In this document: positions 33,914-43,393 of the stretch, piece by piece
How the letters are laid out: every line of letters starts with the position of its first letter
Position numbering within the stretch: position 1 is the first letter of the stretch
Assembly: GCA_947507875.1 (NCBI GenBank)
Contig: CANNQP010000003.1
Location: forward strand, 62,001-126,000
Length of the DNA stretch: 64,000 bases
From: Verrucomicrobiaceae bacterium
GTDB lineage: Bacteria; Verrucomicrobiota; Verrucomicrobiia; Verrucomicrobiales; Verrucomicrobiaceae
Direction: 5' to 3'
The notes under the pieces: generated by a model
Database searches by the model: none
What the model was told of the DNA's origin: nothing
The model's input: the letters and a program-made list of their open reading frames with translations, nothing else
Translations under genes and position numbers: made by a program

Positions 33914-36900
33914 TCAATCATTGGCAGACAAGATCAAAGATGCATCGCCAGAGATGAGGCTGACCGGCAATTCGCCAGGAAAGGTATTCATCAGGAAGAA
34001 ACCAAACCCTTTCACAGCTGAGCCATCCTGCACCAAAACGCCTTGATACTTGGCTCTACGCGTAACCCGTGAACCGGTAGCCTCACGCACCTGAAAGCCA
34101 CCCTCATACAGCCCACTATTGCGAGTGAGAGCGAGGCTGACTCGGCAAGGATTCCGCGTAAAACTACCCGCACCAGTGGAAGTCAGACGCCCTTCCACGC
34201 TAGGTTGATTTTCACTAAACTCCAGCTGCGCATGATCAAAGCTAACAGCAACGCGATCCTGACCCGTGAGGCTAGGTCGCGGGCCGCCAATCACGCGTAG
34301 TTGCGCAGGGCCAAAGCCAGCTGGGTAGCTGGTGTCCAAAGCCCTGGGTATGCGTGGCAAGCGATACCAGTCGGCACTCGAATCCTCTAAACTACGCCCA
34401 AGAGCTTGATGAATAAAAAAACGCGCCATGAAGGAGCCCGACCGTTCCATACGCTGACGTGGCAGTTCCCTTCCCTGACGTGGAATGACCCCCACCTGAG
34501 TGAAAAGGATCTGAAGGACACCGAAACCGCCATCCTGCTCAACCGGTGCCGATTGGGTGATGGCGTTACCATCTGCGAGCTTCAACGTGATGGATGCATT
34601 CCCTACCGCACTAACAGTAAAGGAAGCAAAACCGTGACCTTCTGGCAAAGAAACGCTCTCGTCGAGATCATCCCGTTGCGTCTGAAGAGCCAAGGTGTAG
34701 TCGCCACGGTAGGGTGCCGTCAGCAGAACCCGACTGAGCGCGGAAAAAGTTAGCTCATTTAGGCTATCGGATACCCTACCCTCTACCACACGACGTGCCG
34801 TATCGTAACTCAAGCTAAGCACGAGTGGCGCACGACCTGAACGCGGAATTTGCACCTGAGCGCCAGGGCCACTTGGGCTAAAAGAGAACCGACCCACCAG
34901 GCGATGACGCTCGGCACCCAGCTGCATTTGGCCACTCAACAAACCCAAAGGAGTAATGCTGATATCGACAAGACCACCAAGGTTTTCATTCAGAGCCACC
35001 GAGCGTTTCAGGAGCCCGGTGAAGCGACCAGCCATGCCTGCCGGCAAGGGATCAATCGCCAATGAGTCTACAAGAACCTCTGAAGTTCCTGCTGCATTTG
35101 ATACGCTCAAACGCAGAGGAAAAACACCTGCAGCGGTAGGGATGCCCGAGATAACACCTGTGGCAGCGTGAACACTCAATCCAGCAGGCAGCCTACCCTC
35201 GACACGCAACGTCGCCGGAAGCATCATGACCGGCACTTCAACGCGATAGGGCTGACCAATGATTCCTGGTGGAAGATCAAAGCCAGGCTCAATCTCTGGA
35301 GGTATAATGACTCTCACCGACGCCTGCATACTATCCACATGACCAATCGGGTTCCTAACACGCACGTGATAGCGACCAGAGTCACTGGCTGATGCAGCGG
35401 AGACCATGAGCGTACGTCCCGTCTCTGCACGCAGGATAGCACCGTCTTTGAACCATTGATACTGTAGTTCAGCGCCTGTCGCAGAGACTGCGAGGCGGAT
35501 GGGACGTCCTGCAATCATCATGTTGCCATTTGGCTGAGAGGTAATTCGGGGCGAAGAGCCTACCACCGGGGCTCGACCCTGGAAGGTCGCTTTAAAGCCC
35601 TGACGATTGGGGTTCGTCGCTGGGGCGTTGCTACCGATGACAAGCGTGTAAAAGCCAGGCTCAAGTGTCCAGGAACGCGTCACCGTGCTCTCGGTGCTGT
35701 TGTCGAGATGATCGAGATAGCTCAGGTCTTCCGCCCAGCCGACATTGCCTCGGTTGTTGTAGGTGTGGTCATCGCTGCCATCGTTATCCCACCCACGCCA
35801 CAGGGTGAAGCTGGGGAACATGCTGCTTGTATCGGCTTTGCGATTGGCATCGGAAGGAGACGGCCAGGGAACGGTCGCATCACGCTCGATCGTCAGATCC
35901 AAAGTCATGGCCGCTGGAATGTAAATCGCGACCCAGCGTGAGGTGTGTGTCCAGCCAACCGGAGCATCGCCCGCGCTGGCATCAAACAACGCATTGTCTT
36001 CCCAGCTCCAAGCTCCGACGTGATCACTGAAACTGCGCTCTGCACCATTGGGTTGTCCGACATAGACTAGATTATAGCCAATGCCACCCGTCGCAGGTCC
36101 TTCTTCAGGGTAGGTGTTGGCCACAGGATCACCATGCGTGTCACCAGGAAGTGCACGACGCACGTCATAGGTGAATTTGAAACCCTGACGGTTTGGATTC
36201 GTGGCGGGTGCATTGCTGCCAAGAACCAAGGTGTAGTCACCCGCAGGTAGGCGCCAAGTGCGGGTGATGGCGGTTTCCGTGCTGTTGTCAATGTGATCCA
36301 GGTATGACAACGCAGGAGCCCAGGGCAGACGCCCGCGGTTGTTGTAGGTGTGGTCATCGCTGCCCGTGTTCTGCCAGCCACGCCAAAGCGTCAGGCTGGG
36401 GAACATGCTGCTCGTGTCAGCCTTGCGGTTAGGATCTGTGCCGCTCGGCCAGGGGACGTTGGCATCGCGCTCCATCGTGACAGTGAAAAAGACGGTCTCA
36501 TCCAGACCCACAGCCAACCATTTGGAAGTGTGTGTCCAGCCGACCGGGGGCTCACCTGCACTGGCATCAAAGAGAGCATTGTCTTCCCAACTCCAAGCAC
36601 CGACATGATCCGAAAAGCTGCCATAATCCCCATTGCCTGCGATCAAAGTGCGCGCGTAGCCCACTCCCCCGGTGGCAGGAGTATTTTCAGGATAAGTGTT
36701 CGGCACGGGATCGACATCATCATTTCGTGTCATATCCAAGGTCACGCGAAAGCCCTGGCGATTGGGATTGGTGGCCGGCGCATTGCTGCCGAGCGCGAGT
36801 GTGTAGTCTCCAGCGGGTAAGATGTAGGTGCGCGTGATGGTCGTCTGGGTGCTGTTGTCCAGGTGATCGCGGTAGGTGATATCCTCCGCCCAGGCCACAT

Positions 36901-37897
36901 TGCCTCGGTTGTTGTAGGTGTGGCTGTCTGTGCCGTCGTTGTCCCAGCCATTCCAAATCGTGAAGCTCGGGAACATGCTGCTCGTGTCGGCCAGTCGGTC
37001 AGGCGCATTCGAAGAAGGCCATGGCACCGTCGCATCGCGTTCCATCGTGACCGTCACAAAGGCACGGCGCGTGAGTCGCATCGCTACCCAGCGCGAGGTA
37101 TGAGTCCAGCCGACGGGTTCCGTGCCTTGGTTGGGATTGCCGAACAAAGCATTGTCCTCCCAACTCCAAGAGCCAACGTGGTTGGAGAAAGCCATCCGGT
37201 CGCTGCCATCCGTGACGACGGTGTGGGCATAGCCGATGCCGCCTGTCTGAAGATCCACGGGCAACTGGGCACTCGTGCTCAACGTGCATTTGAAGCCTTG
37301 ACGATTCGCGTTCGTCGCGGGTGCATTGCTGCCGAGCGCGAGCGTGTAGTTACCCGCTGGCAAGATGTAGGTGCGCGTGATGGTCTCCTGAGTGCTATTG
37401 TCCAAGTGATCGCGGTAGGTGATGTCCTCCGCCCAGGCCACATTGCCTCGGTTGTTGTAGGTGTGGCTGTCTGTGCCGTCGTTGTCCCAGCCATTCCAAA
37501 TCGTGAAGCTCGGGAACATGCTGCTCGTGTCGGCCAGTCGGTCAGGCGCAGTCGAAGAAGGCCACGGCACCGTCGCATCGCGTTCCATTTTGATCGTGAG
37601 CAAGACAGGCTTTTGCAGGCTCAAAGCCACCCAGCGAGAGGTATGCGTCCAGCCGACGGGTTCCGTGCCTTGATTGGGATTGCCGAACAAAGCATTGTCC
37701 TCCCAACTCCAGGAGCCAACGTGGTTGGAAAAAACGGCTTGGTCCCCAGCAGCGCCAAGGCTGACGGTGTAGGCGTAGCCAATGCCACCAGCTTGAGGGT
37801 CAGTGGCGCTGACGGTGGCCGCGTGGCCTTTCAGCGGAAGGAGTGCGGCGGCCAAAAGGGAGACTAGCCCTTGGGCAGCATGGTTGAGGTATCTCAT
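33914..37897 (-). CDS. Secreted protein with four Trp/His-rich repeats, Ig and putative-Ig domains; MopE/CorA-like candidate
   Basis: 1327 residues with a signal peptide ending near GHAAT. Four tandem repeats of 170-190 residues (37-218, 219-409, 410-603, 604-772) each have 8-9 Trp and four invariant His in N/DHVG, GWTHTS, HTYNNRG and DHLDNS (DHIDNS in the third). An Ig-like domain (about 780-862), a putative-Ig domain (863-945) and a long C-terminal domain follow; the last is shared with the neighbour at 37970-42346. From memory, MopE binds Cu(I) with a kynurenine made from Trp130 plus His132 and His203. Each repeat here has the same Trp-x-His (83/85, 264/266, 454/456, 649/651) and a His 60 residues later (145, 326, 516, 711). 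I infer four copper sites on a surface protein. Kynurenine formation is not shown. Confidence 0.7.
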   Translation of the reverse strand: MRYLNHAAQGLVSLLAAALLPLKGHAATVSATDPQAGGIGYAYTVSLGAAGDQAVFSNHVGSWSWEDNALFGNPNQGTEPVGWTHTSRWVALSLQKPVLLTIKMERDATVPWPSSTAPDRLADTSSMFPSFTIWNGWDNDGTDSHTYNNRGNVAWAEDITYRDHLDNSTQETITRTYILPAGNYTLALGSNAPATNANRQGFKCTLSTSAQLPVDLQTGGIGYAHTVVTDGSDRMAFSNHVGSWSWEDNALFGNPNQGTEPVGWTHTSRWVAMRLTRRAFVTVTMERDATVPWPSSNAPDRLADTSSMFPSFTIWNGWDNDGTDSHTYNNRGNVAWAEDITYRDHLDNSTQTTITRTYILPAGDYTLALGSNAPATNPNRQGFRVTLDMTRNDDVDPVPNTYPENTPATGGVGYARTLIAGNGDYGSFSDHVGAWSWEDNALFDASAGEPPVGWTHTSKWLAVGLDETVFFTVTMERDANVPWPSGTDPNRKADTSSMFPSLTLWRGWQNTGSDDHTYNNRGRLPWAPALSYLDHIDNSTETAITRTWRLPAGDYTLVLGSNAPATNPNRQGFKFTYDVRRALPGDTHGDPVANTYPEEGPATGGIGYNLVYVGQPNGAERSFSDHVGAWSWEDNALFDASAGDAPVGWTHTSRWVAIYIPAAMTLDLTIERDATVPWPSPSDANRKADTSSMFPSFTLWRGWDNDGSDDHTYNNRGNVGWAEDLSYLDHLDNSTESTVTRSWTLEPGFYTLVIGSNAPATNPNRQGFKATFQGRAPVVGSSPRITSQPNGNMMIAGRPIRLAVSATGAELQYQWFKDGAILRAETGRTLMVSAASASDSGRYHVRVRNPIGHVDSMQASVRVIIPPEIEPGFDLPPGIIGQPYRVEVPVMMLPATLRVEGRLPAGLSVHAATGVISGIPTAAGVFPLRLSVSNAAGTSEVLVDSLAIDPLPAGMAGRFTGLLKRSVALNENLGGLVDISITPLGLLSGQMQLGAERHRLVGRFSFSPSGPGAQVQIPRSGRAPLVLSLSYDTARRVVEGRVSDSLNELTFSALSRVLLTAPYRGDYTLALQTQRDDLDESVSLPEGHGFASFTVSAVGNASITLKLADGNAITQSAPVEQDGGFGVLQILFTQVGVIPRQGRELPRQRMERSGSFMARFFIHQALGRSLEDSSADWYRLPRIPRALDTSYPAGFGPAQLRVIGGPRPSLTGQDRVAVSFDHAQLEFSENQPSVEGRLTSTGAGSFTRNPCRVSLALTRNSGLYEGGFQVREATGSRVTRRAKYQGVLVQDGSAVKGFGFFLMNTFPGELPVSLISGDASLILSAND
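35582..37789 (-). repeat. Four tandem coding repeats of about 510-580 bp
   Basis: Repeat units map to about 37244-37789, 36671-37243, 36089-36670 and 35582-36088, coding for residues 37-772 of the protein. Units 1 and 2 share a 126-bp identical stretch (36882-37007 equals 37425-37550, offset 543 bp), which points to recent duplication or gene conversion. Units 3 and 4 are more diverged but keep all four His and the GWTHTS motif. Confidence 0.9.
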
Positions 37898-37969
37898 TTC
37901 AGTATCTTCGTGTCTTGGGGGTGGAGGGTTCAGCCAGTGAAAAGGTGGGGAAAAAGCAGCGCGCGAGAC

Positions 37970-40900
37970 TCAGGGCTGCCCGCTCAATTCGACACGACCC
38001 GAGAGTTGGCGCGTCGTCGTCGGGGTCGTTCTTGGGGGGCCTGCTGTGGGCATTTCTGCAAGGTTGAAAAAGCCATAACCGCGCGGACCACGACCATCAT
38101 CGACGATCATGCCTGCGAAGGTTGTATTGCGCGTCAGATCTCGGGGCGTCGTGCCGCTTGTGTCACGATCCACCAGCAGGAATTGGCCACGGAACGCACC
38201 CGTGACACCCGGAGTGAAGGAGGTGCCACTGCCCGGAGTCACCGTGATTTTGACCGACCCTGGATTCGGGCTGATGGCCGGAACCCGCGCCGGACTACCG
38301 CTCTGAATCTCAAAGGCCGAAAGATCGAGCCTCGTTTCAGGACTTGGCGCTCCTCCCTCGCGGAAGATGAGGCGTGCATTGCCGGCTCCGGCAGACAACC
38401 CCATGGCCCGCGAGGTGGCGGCAGGGATCACATAGCGCCTACCGAAGGTTTCCAGCGCAGTGACCTCGATGCCACTTTTGTAGCTACGTGTGGTAGAACT
38501 CGTGGCTTGCGGACGCTTGAACCAGCTCAGGCTCGTCGAGGCTAACGAAAAGCTTGCTGAACTATCGATCTGGAGCGCACCCAAGAGCGAACCTGTATTC
38601 GAGTAAAGAAGCTGAAACAAGGGCAGCCGCCCCCCCTGACGTAGAGGCCCGGAAAGCGTGATAGCAGAGCTTCCATCGGCCAACCAAAGCACTCCTGAAA
38701 CCGCACCAGTCGTGCTTACCCGAAACGCACCGACGCTGTAACCCTGGGGCAACTCCGGCTTTGCGCGATCCACGTCAGAGAGTACAGAGGCAAAGGTGTA
38801 ATTCCCCGCCAAACCCGCAGGCACGGCCTCTGGCAGATGAGCAGCCAAAGGAAGCTGCACCGTCAATCGCGCCGAAGGGTTCGCTGGATCTGGAATGGTT
38901 GTTTCCAACTGACCCGACAACGCACGACTCGCACGCTGGAGCGTGAAACTCAGGGTCAATGCCGCTAGCGGCGAACGCCGGGGAATCGTGACCGTGCCAG
39001 TCGGATCAGCATCCGGCTGCACAATCAATTTTCCAGAGAAGGCATGAGAGACTGTGCCCAGGTAAAGTGTGCCGCTGAAGGCACCGAGGCTGGTCGTGGT
39101 CAGGGTGAGGCGTCCACCCAGATTTCCATTCACCTCCGTCGATTCATGACGCGGCACCACCCCCTGGAAGCTGCCTAACGCTCCCGAAGGGAAAGGCGAA
39201 ACAACAAGATTTTGCAGCCAAGGGAAGCCCGTGCCGTTGGCATTCGTCGCACGCACCCGCACGGGATAACCGGGGGCTGCCCGTGCGGTGGTGGGTCGGC
39301 CAGAAATCACGCCGGTAGCGGCATTCAGCGTTAGGCCAGGTGGCAGATCTGTCGCTGAAAAACGGGTCGGACTGTGACTGGCGCTGACCTGGGCCCGATA
39401 GTCCTGCCCAACAATCGGTTGAGGCAAATTGAGCGGATTCATCACTGGCCAAGGCAGGATGGTAAGCAGGGCGGGATTGCTAGTCACACTCGATGTCGCG
39501 TTGTAAACGCGCACGGTGTAGGTGCCTTCGGTCAGAGGTGAAGCACCGATGACCGTGTGGCTGGAGCGAGTCGCACCGGGGATCGGTTGATCGTTGCGCC
39601 GCCACTCGTATTGCAGGCCGGTGCCTGTCGCTGTGACGCTAAAACTGGCATTGGCCCCCTGCTTCACGGTCACAGGGGCCGGATGCCGAGTGATCTCAGG
39701 TGCCGGAGTCACGGTCACTGCTGCCGCCTGGCTGGTGACACTGCCCTGACTGGTGGTGATGACCACCGTGTAGCTGCCTGCATCTTGAGATGCGATGGGG
39801 GAAAGGCGTAGTTCAGGTGAATTGGTTCCCACAAGAGTTGTGCCACGACGCCACTGATAACTTTGACCGATGCCATCCGCGACGACACTCAGCACCACTT
39901 CGGCACCAGGGAGCACCGTGGCCCCCACGGGTTGCCTGCGGATGATGGCCTTGCCATTGACGAGACCAGGATTGGGATCGCTGCGATCTAGGAAACCATC
40001 TTCATCTTCATCTCCACCCAAACGCTCGCCTGCACCGGGTAGCACGCCCATGAAGGCTAACCAATCGCCTGCATTGAGCGAATTCAGCAAAGCTGCGCGT
40101 GTGACGATTCCCTGCGTGGACTGATCCCAGCGATAACCCGTCTGTGTTCCTCGCACCCATCGCAGCGAACGAAACTCCCCGCCGACCTTGCCTCGAACGA
40201 TCAAGTCGCTGTCTCGATTTTTCGCCAGATCCTCTGTGGTCTCGGCTTCCAGCAGAGCAAGCTCCGCGAGGACGGTGGGATCGGTGCGATTTGCTGAAGT
40301 GACGACTCGACTGTAACCCACGATGGGAGCCGTGCCGGTGTCAAAGCTGCGCATGAAGGCTGACACATCCGCAAACTCCTGAGGCGTTTCCAAGAGATCA
40401 AGCACGTAGGGATGCACGATGGGCAGCTCAAACCCAACCCCGTCATGCAACATGCCGAAACCACTGAGAGACTGCGCCCCTGCCCGACCATTGTAAGTGA
40501 GACGCTGGTAAATGGTGCGTAGGGGCGGATTCTTCACCGGTTGGCTCAGCCCAGACTCCTGAGGCAGGTCGATGTTGTTGTTCGAACCCAGCGGGTGGGT
40601 GTGACACGTGATGCAGTGGCTTTTCACATGGCTATTGAAAAGAGCCACGCCCTCCTGGGGTCTAGAGCCATCCGAGAGTGTGGCGCGCAGAGTGCGATCC
40701 AAATTTCGATTTGGATTCGCGTGATGGACGATCGATTTCAGATAATCTGCCAGATTATCCATGTCCGTCGCATCGAGTTCTTCACCCCCCATCAGCAAGT
40801 CAAAGGTGCTGTTGAAGCTCTGCAATGTGGGTCGATCCCCGCGCCAGTGAAAGGGCGCGCCATCCTGCATGCCGCGAAGCGTCTGGGTGACCATGGGCCC

Positions 40901-42346
40901 TTTCATCGGGTGCAGGGAGTAGGGGCGTAGGGTCGAGTCATGGACGGATAGGTTTTGACCAAAAACGGTCATCATCTCGCCACCAGGATCACCGAGATCC
41001 CAGGCCATGCCGTCGCGGTCTGCATCAATGTGACAGGTGCCGCAGGAGGCCGTGCCATTCCCAGAGAGTCGCGCATCAAACAAGTAACCTCGACCTTCGC
41101 GAATGAGTCGCGGCATGGGATCATAGGCCGCCAGCGGCACCTCATCCACGACAGCAGCGGTGTCCGTGCGAATCACAGACAGACTACTGGAGAGCTTATT
41201 CAGCACATAAAGTCGCTGACGCGTCTCATCCAGCACGAGGCCACGGGGGCCACGCATGCGCGCCGCACTGGTGTCTGTGCCGGTGCGCACATCCACCCGG
41301 GAAAGCACCGCCGCCGTTTCCGGGTCCACTTGGGCGATACGGTCCGAGGCAAAGGCAGCCACCCAGAGTGTCGTGCCATCGGCACTGAAGGCGAGGCTGG
41401 TGGGCTGAGCGAGCGCGGTGGCACGAGCCGTAGGATTTGGCAGGATGCTGTAGTCGATGCCGGCATTCAAATCATGCGGGTGCACTCCCTCTGCATCAAT
41501 CACCGTGAGGCGGTTGTCGGCAAAATGACCGCGCAGGGCTGGCTCAAACTGAATCAGGTTCAGAGCTTCCGTGTTGCTCACCCAAATTTCATTTTGTCCA
41601 GGACGGCAAGCCACATCAAACAGGTTCGTGCCGACATCAGAGATCATGCGCAGGACGGTATCGGTGGAGGTATCCACCTCAGCCACGTCATGATCGAGGA
41701 TCGTGTTCGTCACGCGGGGATCGCTGGCGGGCACGATCAGAGCTGTGTCCGGCGGCACAGGTAGAGCGGGATTGGTCGGCTCAGGTTGCGGTGGTGCGAC
41801 CTCTTTGGGCAGCACGGTCGTGCGATTCCCGGATAACAAAAAGGCTGCGTAGAGGCGCGTGCCATCCGCATTCGCGGCCAGGGCGTGGGGATAGACTCCA
41901 TTCAGGGAGATCGAGCCGACCTGCGCTCGTGTGGTGGGATCATAGACCCGAACCTGGGCGTCCCGAGCACAGCTGACGTAAGCTTTTCCTGCCGCAAAAA
42001 CAACGTCTGAAGGTTCATCGCCCGTGCGGATCGTATCCACCACAGCCTGGCTGGAAAGACTGAGGATGGAGATGGAATCACTCACCTCATTGATGACCCA
42101 GACTTCATCGTTGCTGCGTGCCCGCACCGTCACGGGCTCTAGCCCCACGGGGATATGACCGAGTCGCACAGGGGTGCCAGAGCTGAGGTCAAAGACGGCC
42201 ACCCGCGCGCTCGGCGAGTCCACGGCCACCAGCCGCGTGCCATCGGGGGTCATGGTCAAAGGATGCACCTGACGTGCCTCAAAGTGCTGCCATGCAGCAT
42301 TGGCCATGGTGGCCCAGAGTAGAAAGGATGCGGTCCAGAAGTTCAT
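37970..42346 (-). CDS. Secreted beta-propeller/di-heme MauG-like protein with Ig domains
   Basis: 1458 residues with a signal peptide to about residue 17. Residues 20-410 form a YVTN-type beta-propeller. Residues about 415-670 resemble the di-heme peroxidase/MauG class: GYLFDARLSGNGTASCGTCH (heme site 435-439), FHWRGDRPTLQSF, then HCITCH (578-582) and KNPPLRTIYQRL. An acidic Ca-site-like stretch (GGDEDEDGFLDRSDP, about 778-792) follows, then two Ig-like domains, a putative-Ig domain and a C-terminal domain like that of the repeat protein downstream. MauG relatives MbnH and the CorA/MopE partners oxidise Trp in a neighbour. The repeat protein 72 nt downstream is the obvious candidate substrate. 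Distal heme ligands were not identified. A surface electron-transfer role is the alternative. Confidence 0.8.
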   Translation of the reverse strand: MNFWTASFLLWATMANAAWQHFEARQVHPLTMTPDGTRLVAVDSPSARVAVFDLSSGTPVRLGHIPVGLEPVTVRARSNDEVWVINEVSDSISILSLSSQAVVDTIRTGDEPSDVVFAAGKAYVSCARDAQVRVYDPTTRAQVGSISLNGVYPHALAANADGTRLYAAFLLSGNRTTVLPKEVAPPQPEPTNPALPVPPDTALIVPASDPRVTNTILDHDVAEVDTSTDTVLRMISDVGTNLFDVACRPGQNEIWVSNTEALNLIQFEPALRGHFADNRLTVIDAEGVHPHDLNAGIDYSILPNPTARATALAQPTSLAFSADGTTLWVAAFASDRIAQVDPETAAVLSRVDVRTGTDTSAARMRGPRGLVLDETRQRLYVLNKLSSSLSVIRTDTAAVVDEVPLAAYDPMPRLIREGRGYLFDARLSGNGTASCGTCHIDADRDGMAWDLGDPGGEMMTVFGQNLSVHDSTLRPYSLHPMKGPMVTQTLRGMQDGAPFHWRGDRPTLQSFNSTFDLLMGGEELDATDMDNLADYLKSIVHHANPNRNLDRTLRATLSDGSRPQEGVALFNSHVKSHCITCHTHPLGSNNNIDLPQESGLSQPVKNPPLRTIYQRLTYNGRAGAQSLSGFGMLHDGVGFELPIVHPYVLDLLETPQEFADVSAFMRSFDTGTAPIVGYSRVVTSANRTDPTVLAELALLEAETTEDLAKNRDSDLIVRGKVGGEFRSLRWVRGTQTGYRWDQSTQGIVTRAALLNSLNAGDWLAFMGVLPGAGERLGGDEDEDGFLDRSDPNPGLVNGKAIIRRQPVGATVLPGAEVVLSVVADGIGQSYQWRRGTTLVGTNSPELRLSPIASQDAGSYTVVITTSQGSVTSQAAAVTVTPAPEITRHPAPVTVKQGANASFSVTATGTGLQYEWRRNDQPIPGATRSSHTVIGASPLTEGTYTVRVYNATSSVTSNPALLTILPWPVMNPLNLPQPIVGQDYRAQVSASHSPTRFSATDLPPGLTLNAATGVISGRPTTARAAPGYPVRVRATNANGTGFPWLQNLVVSPFPSGALGSFQGVVPRHESTEVNGNLGGRLTLTTTSLGAFSGTLYLGTVSHAFSGKLIVQPDADPTGTVTIPRRSPLAALTLSFTLQRASRALSGQLETTIPDPANPSARLTVQLPLAAHLPEAVPAGLAGNYTFASVLSDVDRAKPELPQGYSVGAFRVSTTGAVSGVLWLADGSSAITLSGPLRQGGRLPLFQLLYSNTGSLLGALQIDSSASFSLASTSLSWFKRPQATSSTTRSYKSGIEVTALETFGRRYVIPAATSRAMGLSAGAGNARLIFREGGAPSPETRLDLSAFEIQSGSPARVPAISPNPGSVKITVTPGSGTSFTPGVTGAFRGQFLLVDRDTSGTTPRDLTRNTTFAGMIVDDGRGPRGYGFFNLAEMPTAGPPRTTPTTTRQLSGRVELSGQP

Positions 42347-42352
42347 GGCAGG

Positions 42353-42658
42353 TCAGCCTTTGACTAGGTTGAGCGATCGAATGTTGTATATCTTTGCCTG
42401 ATCTCCCAGCGCTTGAGTCGCTTGCTGAAGGGTCAGAGGTTTTTTCGAAAGAATCTGCAGACGGGGAAGCCCGCCTGCCTTTGACGAGAGAATTTTCACC
42501 GAGTGCACGCCCTCAATCTTCATCATGGCGGCTTTCACGTGGCTGGAGCAGGCACTGCAAAAGATACCCGCGACTTCGCCTTCGTAAGTCTTTGCCGGTT
42601 CCGCTGCCCAAGCGCTGGCAAGGATCAGGATGAGGCAGAAATGGATGAGTCGTGTCAT
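42353..42658 (-). CDS. Secreted heavy-metal-associated (HMA) domain protein
   Basis: 101 residues with a signal peptide to about residue 19 (ASAWA). The HMA ferredoxin-like fold is seen with the metal-binding Cys34 and Cys37 in GIFCSACSSHVKAAM, then the VHSVKI strand. It should bind Cu(I) or another soft metal in the periplasm and hand it on. It starts 9 nt after the SCO1 stop and ends 6 nt before the di-heme gene, so it is within one transcript. Export of an HMA protein is less common than cytoplasmic CopZ and fits periplasmic copper delivery. Confidence 0.88.
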   Translation of the reverse strand: MTRLIHFCLILILASAWAAEPAKTYEGEVAGIFCSACSSHVKAAMMKIEGVHSVKILSSKAGGLPRLQILSKKPLTLQQATQALGDQAKIYNIRSLNLVKG

Positions 42659-42667
42659 GGAAAAAAG

Positions 42668-43375
42668 TCAGGAATGTTCATCGCCCAGCAGCTGGTGGAC
42701 ATGCTCGTGGAGACGTTCGGCCATGAGTTTAGCAACTTCCGGTTGAGGATGGAAGACCGCATAATAGCCGCGGACGCGTCCCTGACCGTCGATCAGGGCG
42801 ATGCGCAGGTCGTGCTCATAGAGGTCGTCCGGAGTGATGCGCTCCTCTTCGGGGATTGGCTTCGCTGCCGTCATGCCGAGCTGCTCGGTCATGAAATCCC
42901 ACAGTTTTTGCCGTTCCCCCGTCACGAACCACCACGGCGAATTGTCCCGAGCTCCGACCGCTTCAGCGTAGGCTTTCAGCAAGGCCACGTTGTCACGCTC
43001 AGGTTGAATGGCGACGGAAAGCAGCTGGATGCCAGGATGCGTCGCGAACTCTTCGTTCAGCTTTTGCAGCTGAGCCGTCACCGCAGCGCAACCGTGCGGA
43101 CACTGGGTGTAGAGGTATGCCGCGACCACCACCTTGCCTTTCAGGTCTGAAAAATGCACCGTTTGACCGCTGCGCTCCGTGGCTTGCAGATCCTCTTTCA
43201 CGGTAGCAAAGACGGGCAACTCCGCCTTGGGTAGTGCCTGCTGCAAAAAGCGGCTGTAAGCCCAACTCAGTGCCACAATGATCATGATGAATCCGCCCAT
43301 CAGCAGCCAGAAGCGCAGCGGATTGAAGGGCGCTGGGGCTTCGGCAGGTGATGGAAGAGGGGGCGTCATGGCCAT
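42668..43375 (-). CDS. SCO1/SenC-type copper chaperone
   Basis: 235 residues. An N-terminal membrane anchor (about 20-40) is followed by a thioredoxin-like SCO domain. Copper ligands are Cys92 and Cys96 in YLYTQCPHGCAAV (CxxxC; the usual second Pro of CPxxCP is absent) and His188 in DLYEHDLRIALID. SCO proteins deliver copper to the CuA site of cytochrome oxidase or act as thiol-disulfide helpers. No oxidase genes are here, but a cytochrome c, an HMA protein and a di-heme protein are in the same operon, so copper supply to this locus is likely. An ATG 6 nt inside (43369) is also possible. Confidence 0.92.
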   Translation of the reverse strand: MAMTPPLPSPAEAPAPFNPLRFWLLMGGFIMIIVALSWAYSRFLQQALPKAELPVFATVKEDLQATERSGQTVHFSDLKGKVVVAAYLYTQCPHGCAAVTAQLQKLNEEFATHPGIQLLSVAIQPERDNVALLKAYAEAVGARDNSPWWFVTGERQKLWDFMTEQLGMTAAKPIPEEERITPDDLYEHDLRIALIDGQGRVRGYYAVFHPQPEVAKLMAERLHEHVHQLLGDEHS

Positions 43376-43393
43376 GATGAGATCTAGGGGAAG

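Noticed and set aside
35582..37789. Repeat block as a possible CRISPR or satellite array
   Set aside because: Units are 510-580 bp, in frame and keep protein motifs, so they are coding repeats.
36863..37867. Plus-strand frame of 334 codons opposite the repeats
   Set aside because: It mirrors the repeat structure of the real gene in antisense and has no signal or motif of its own.
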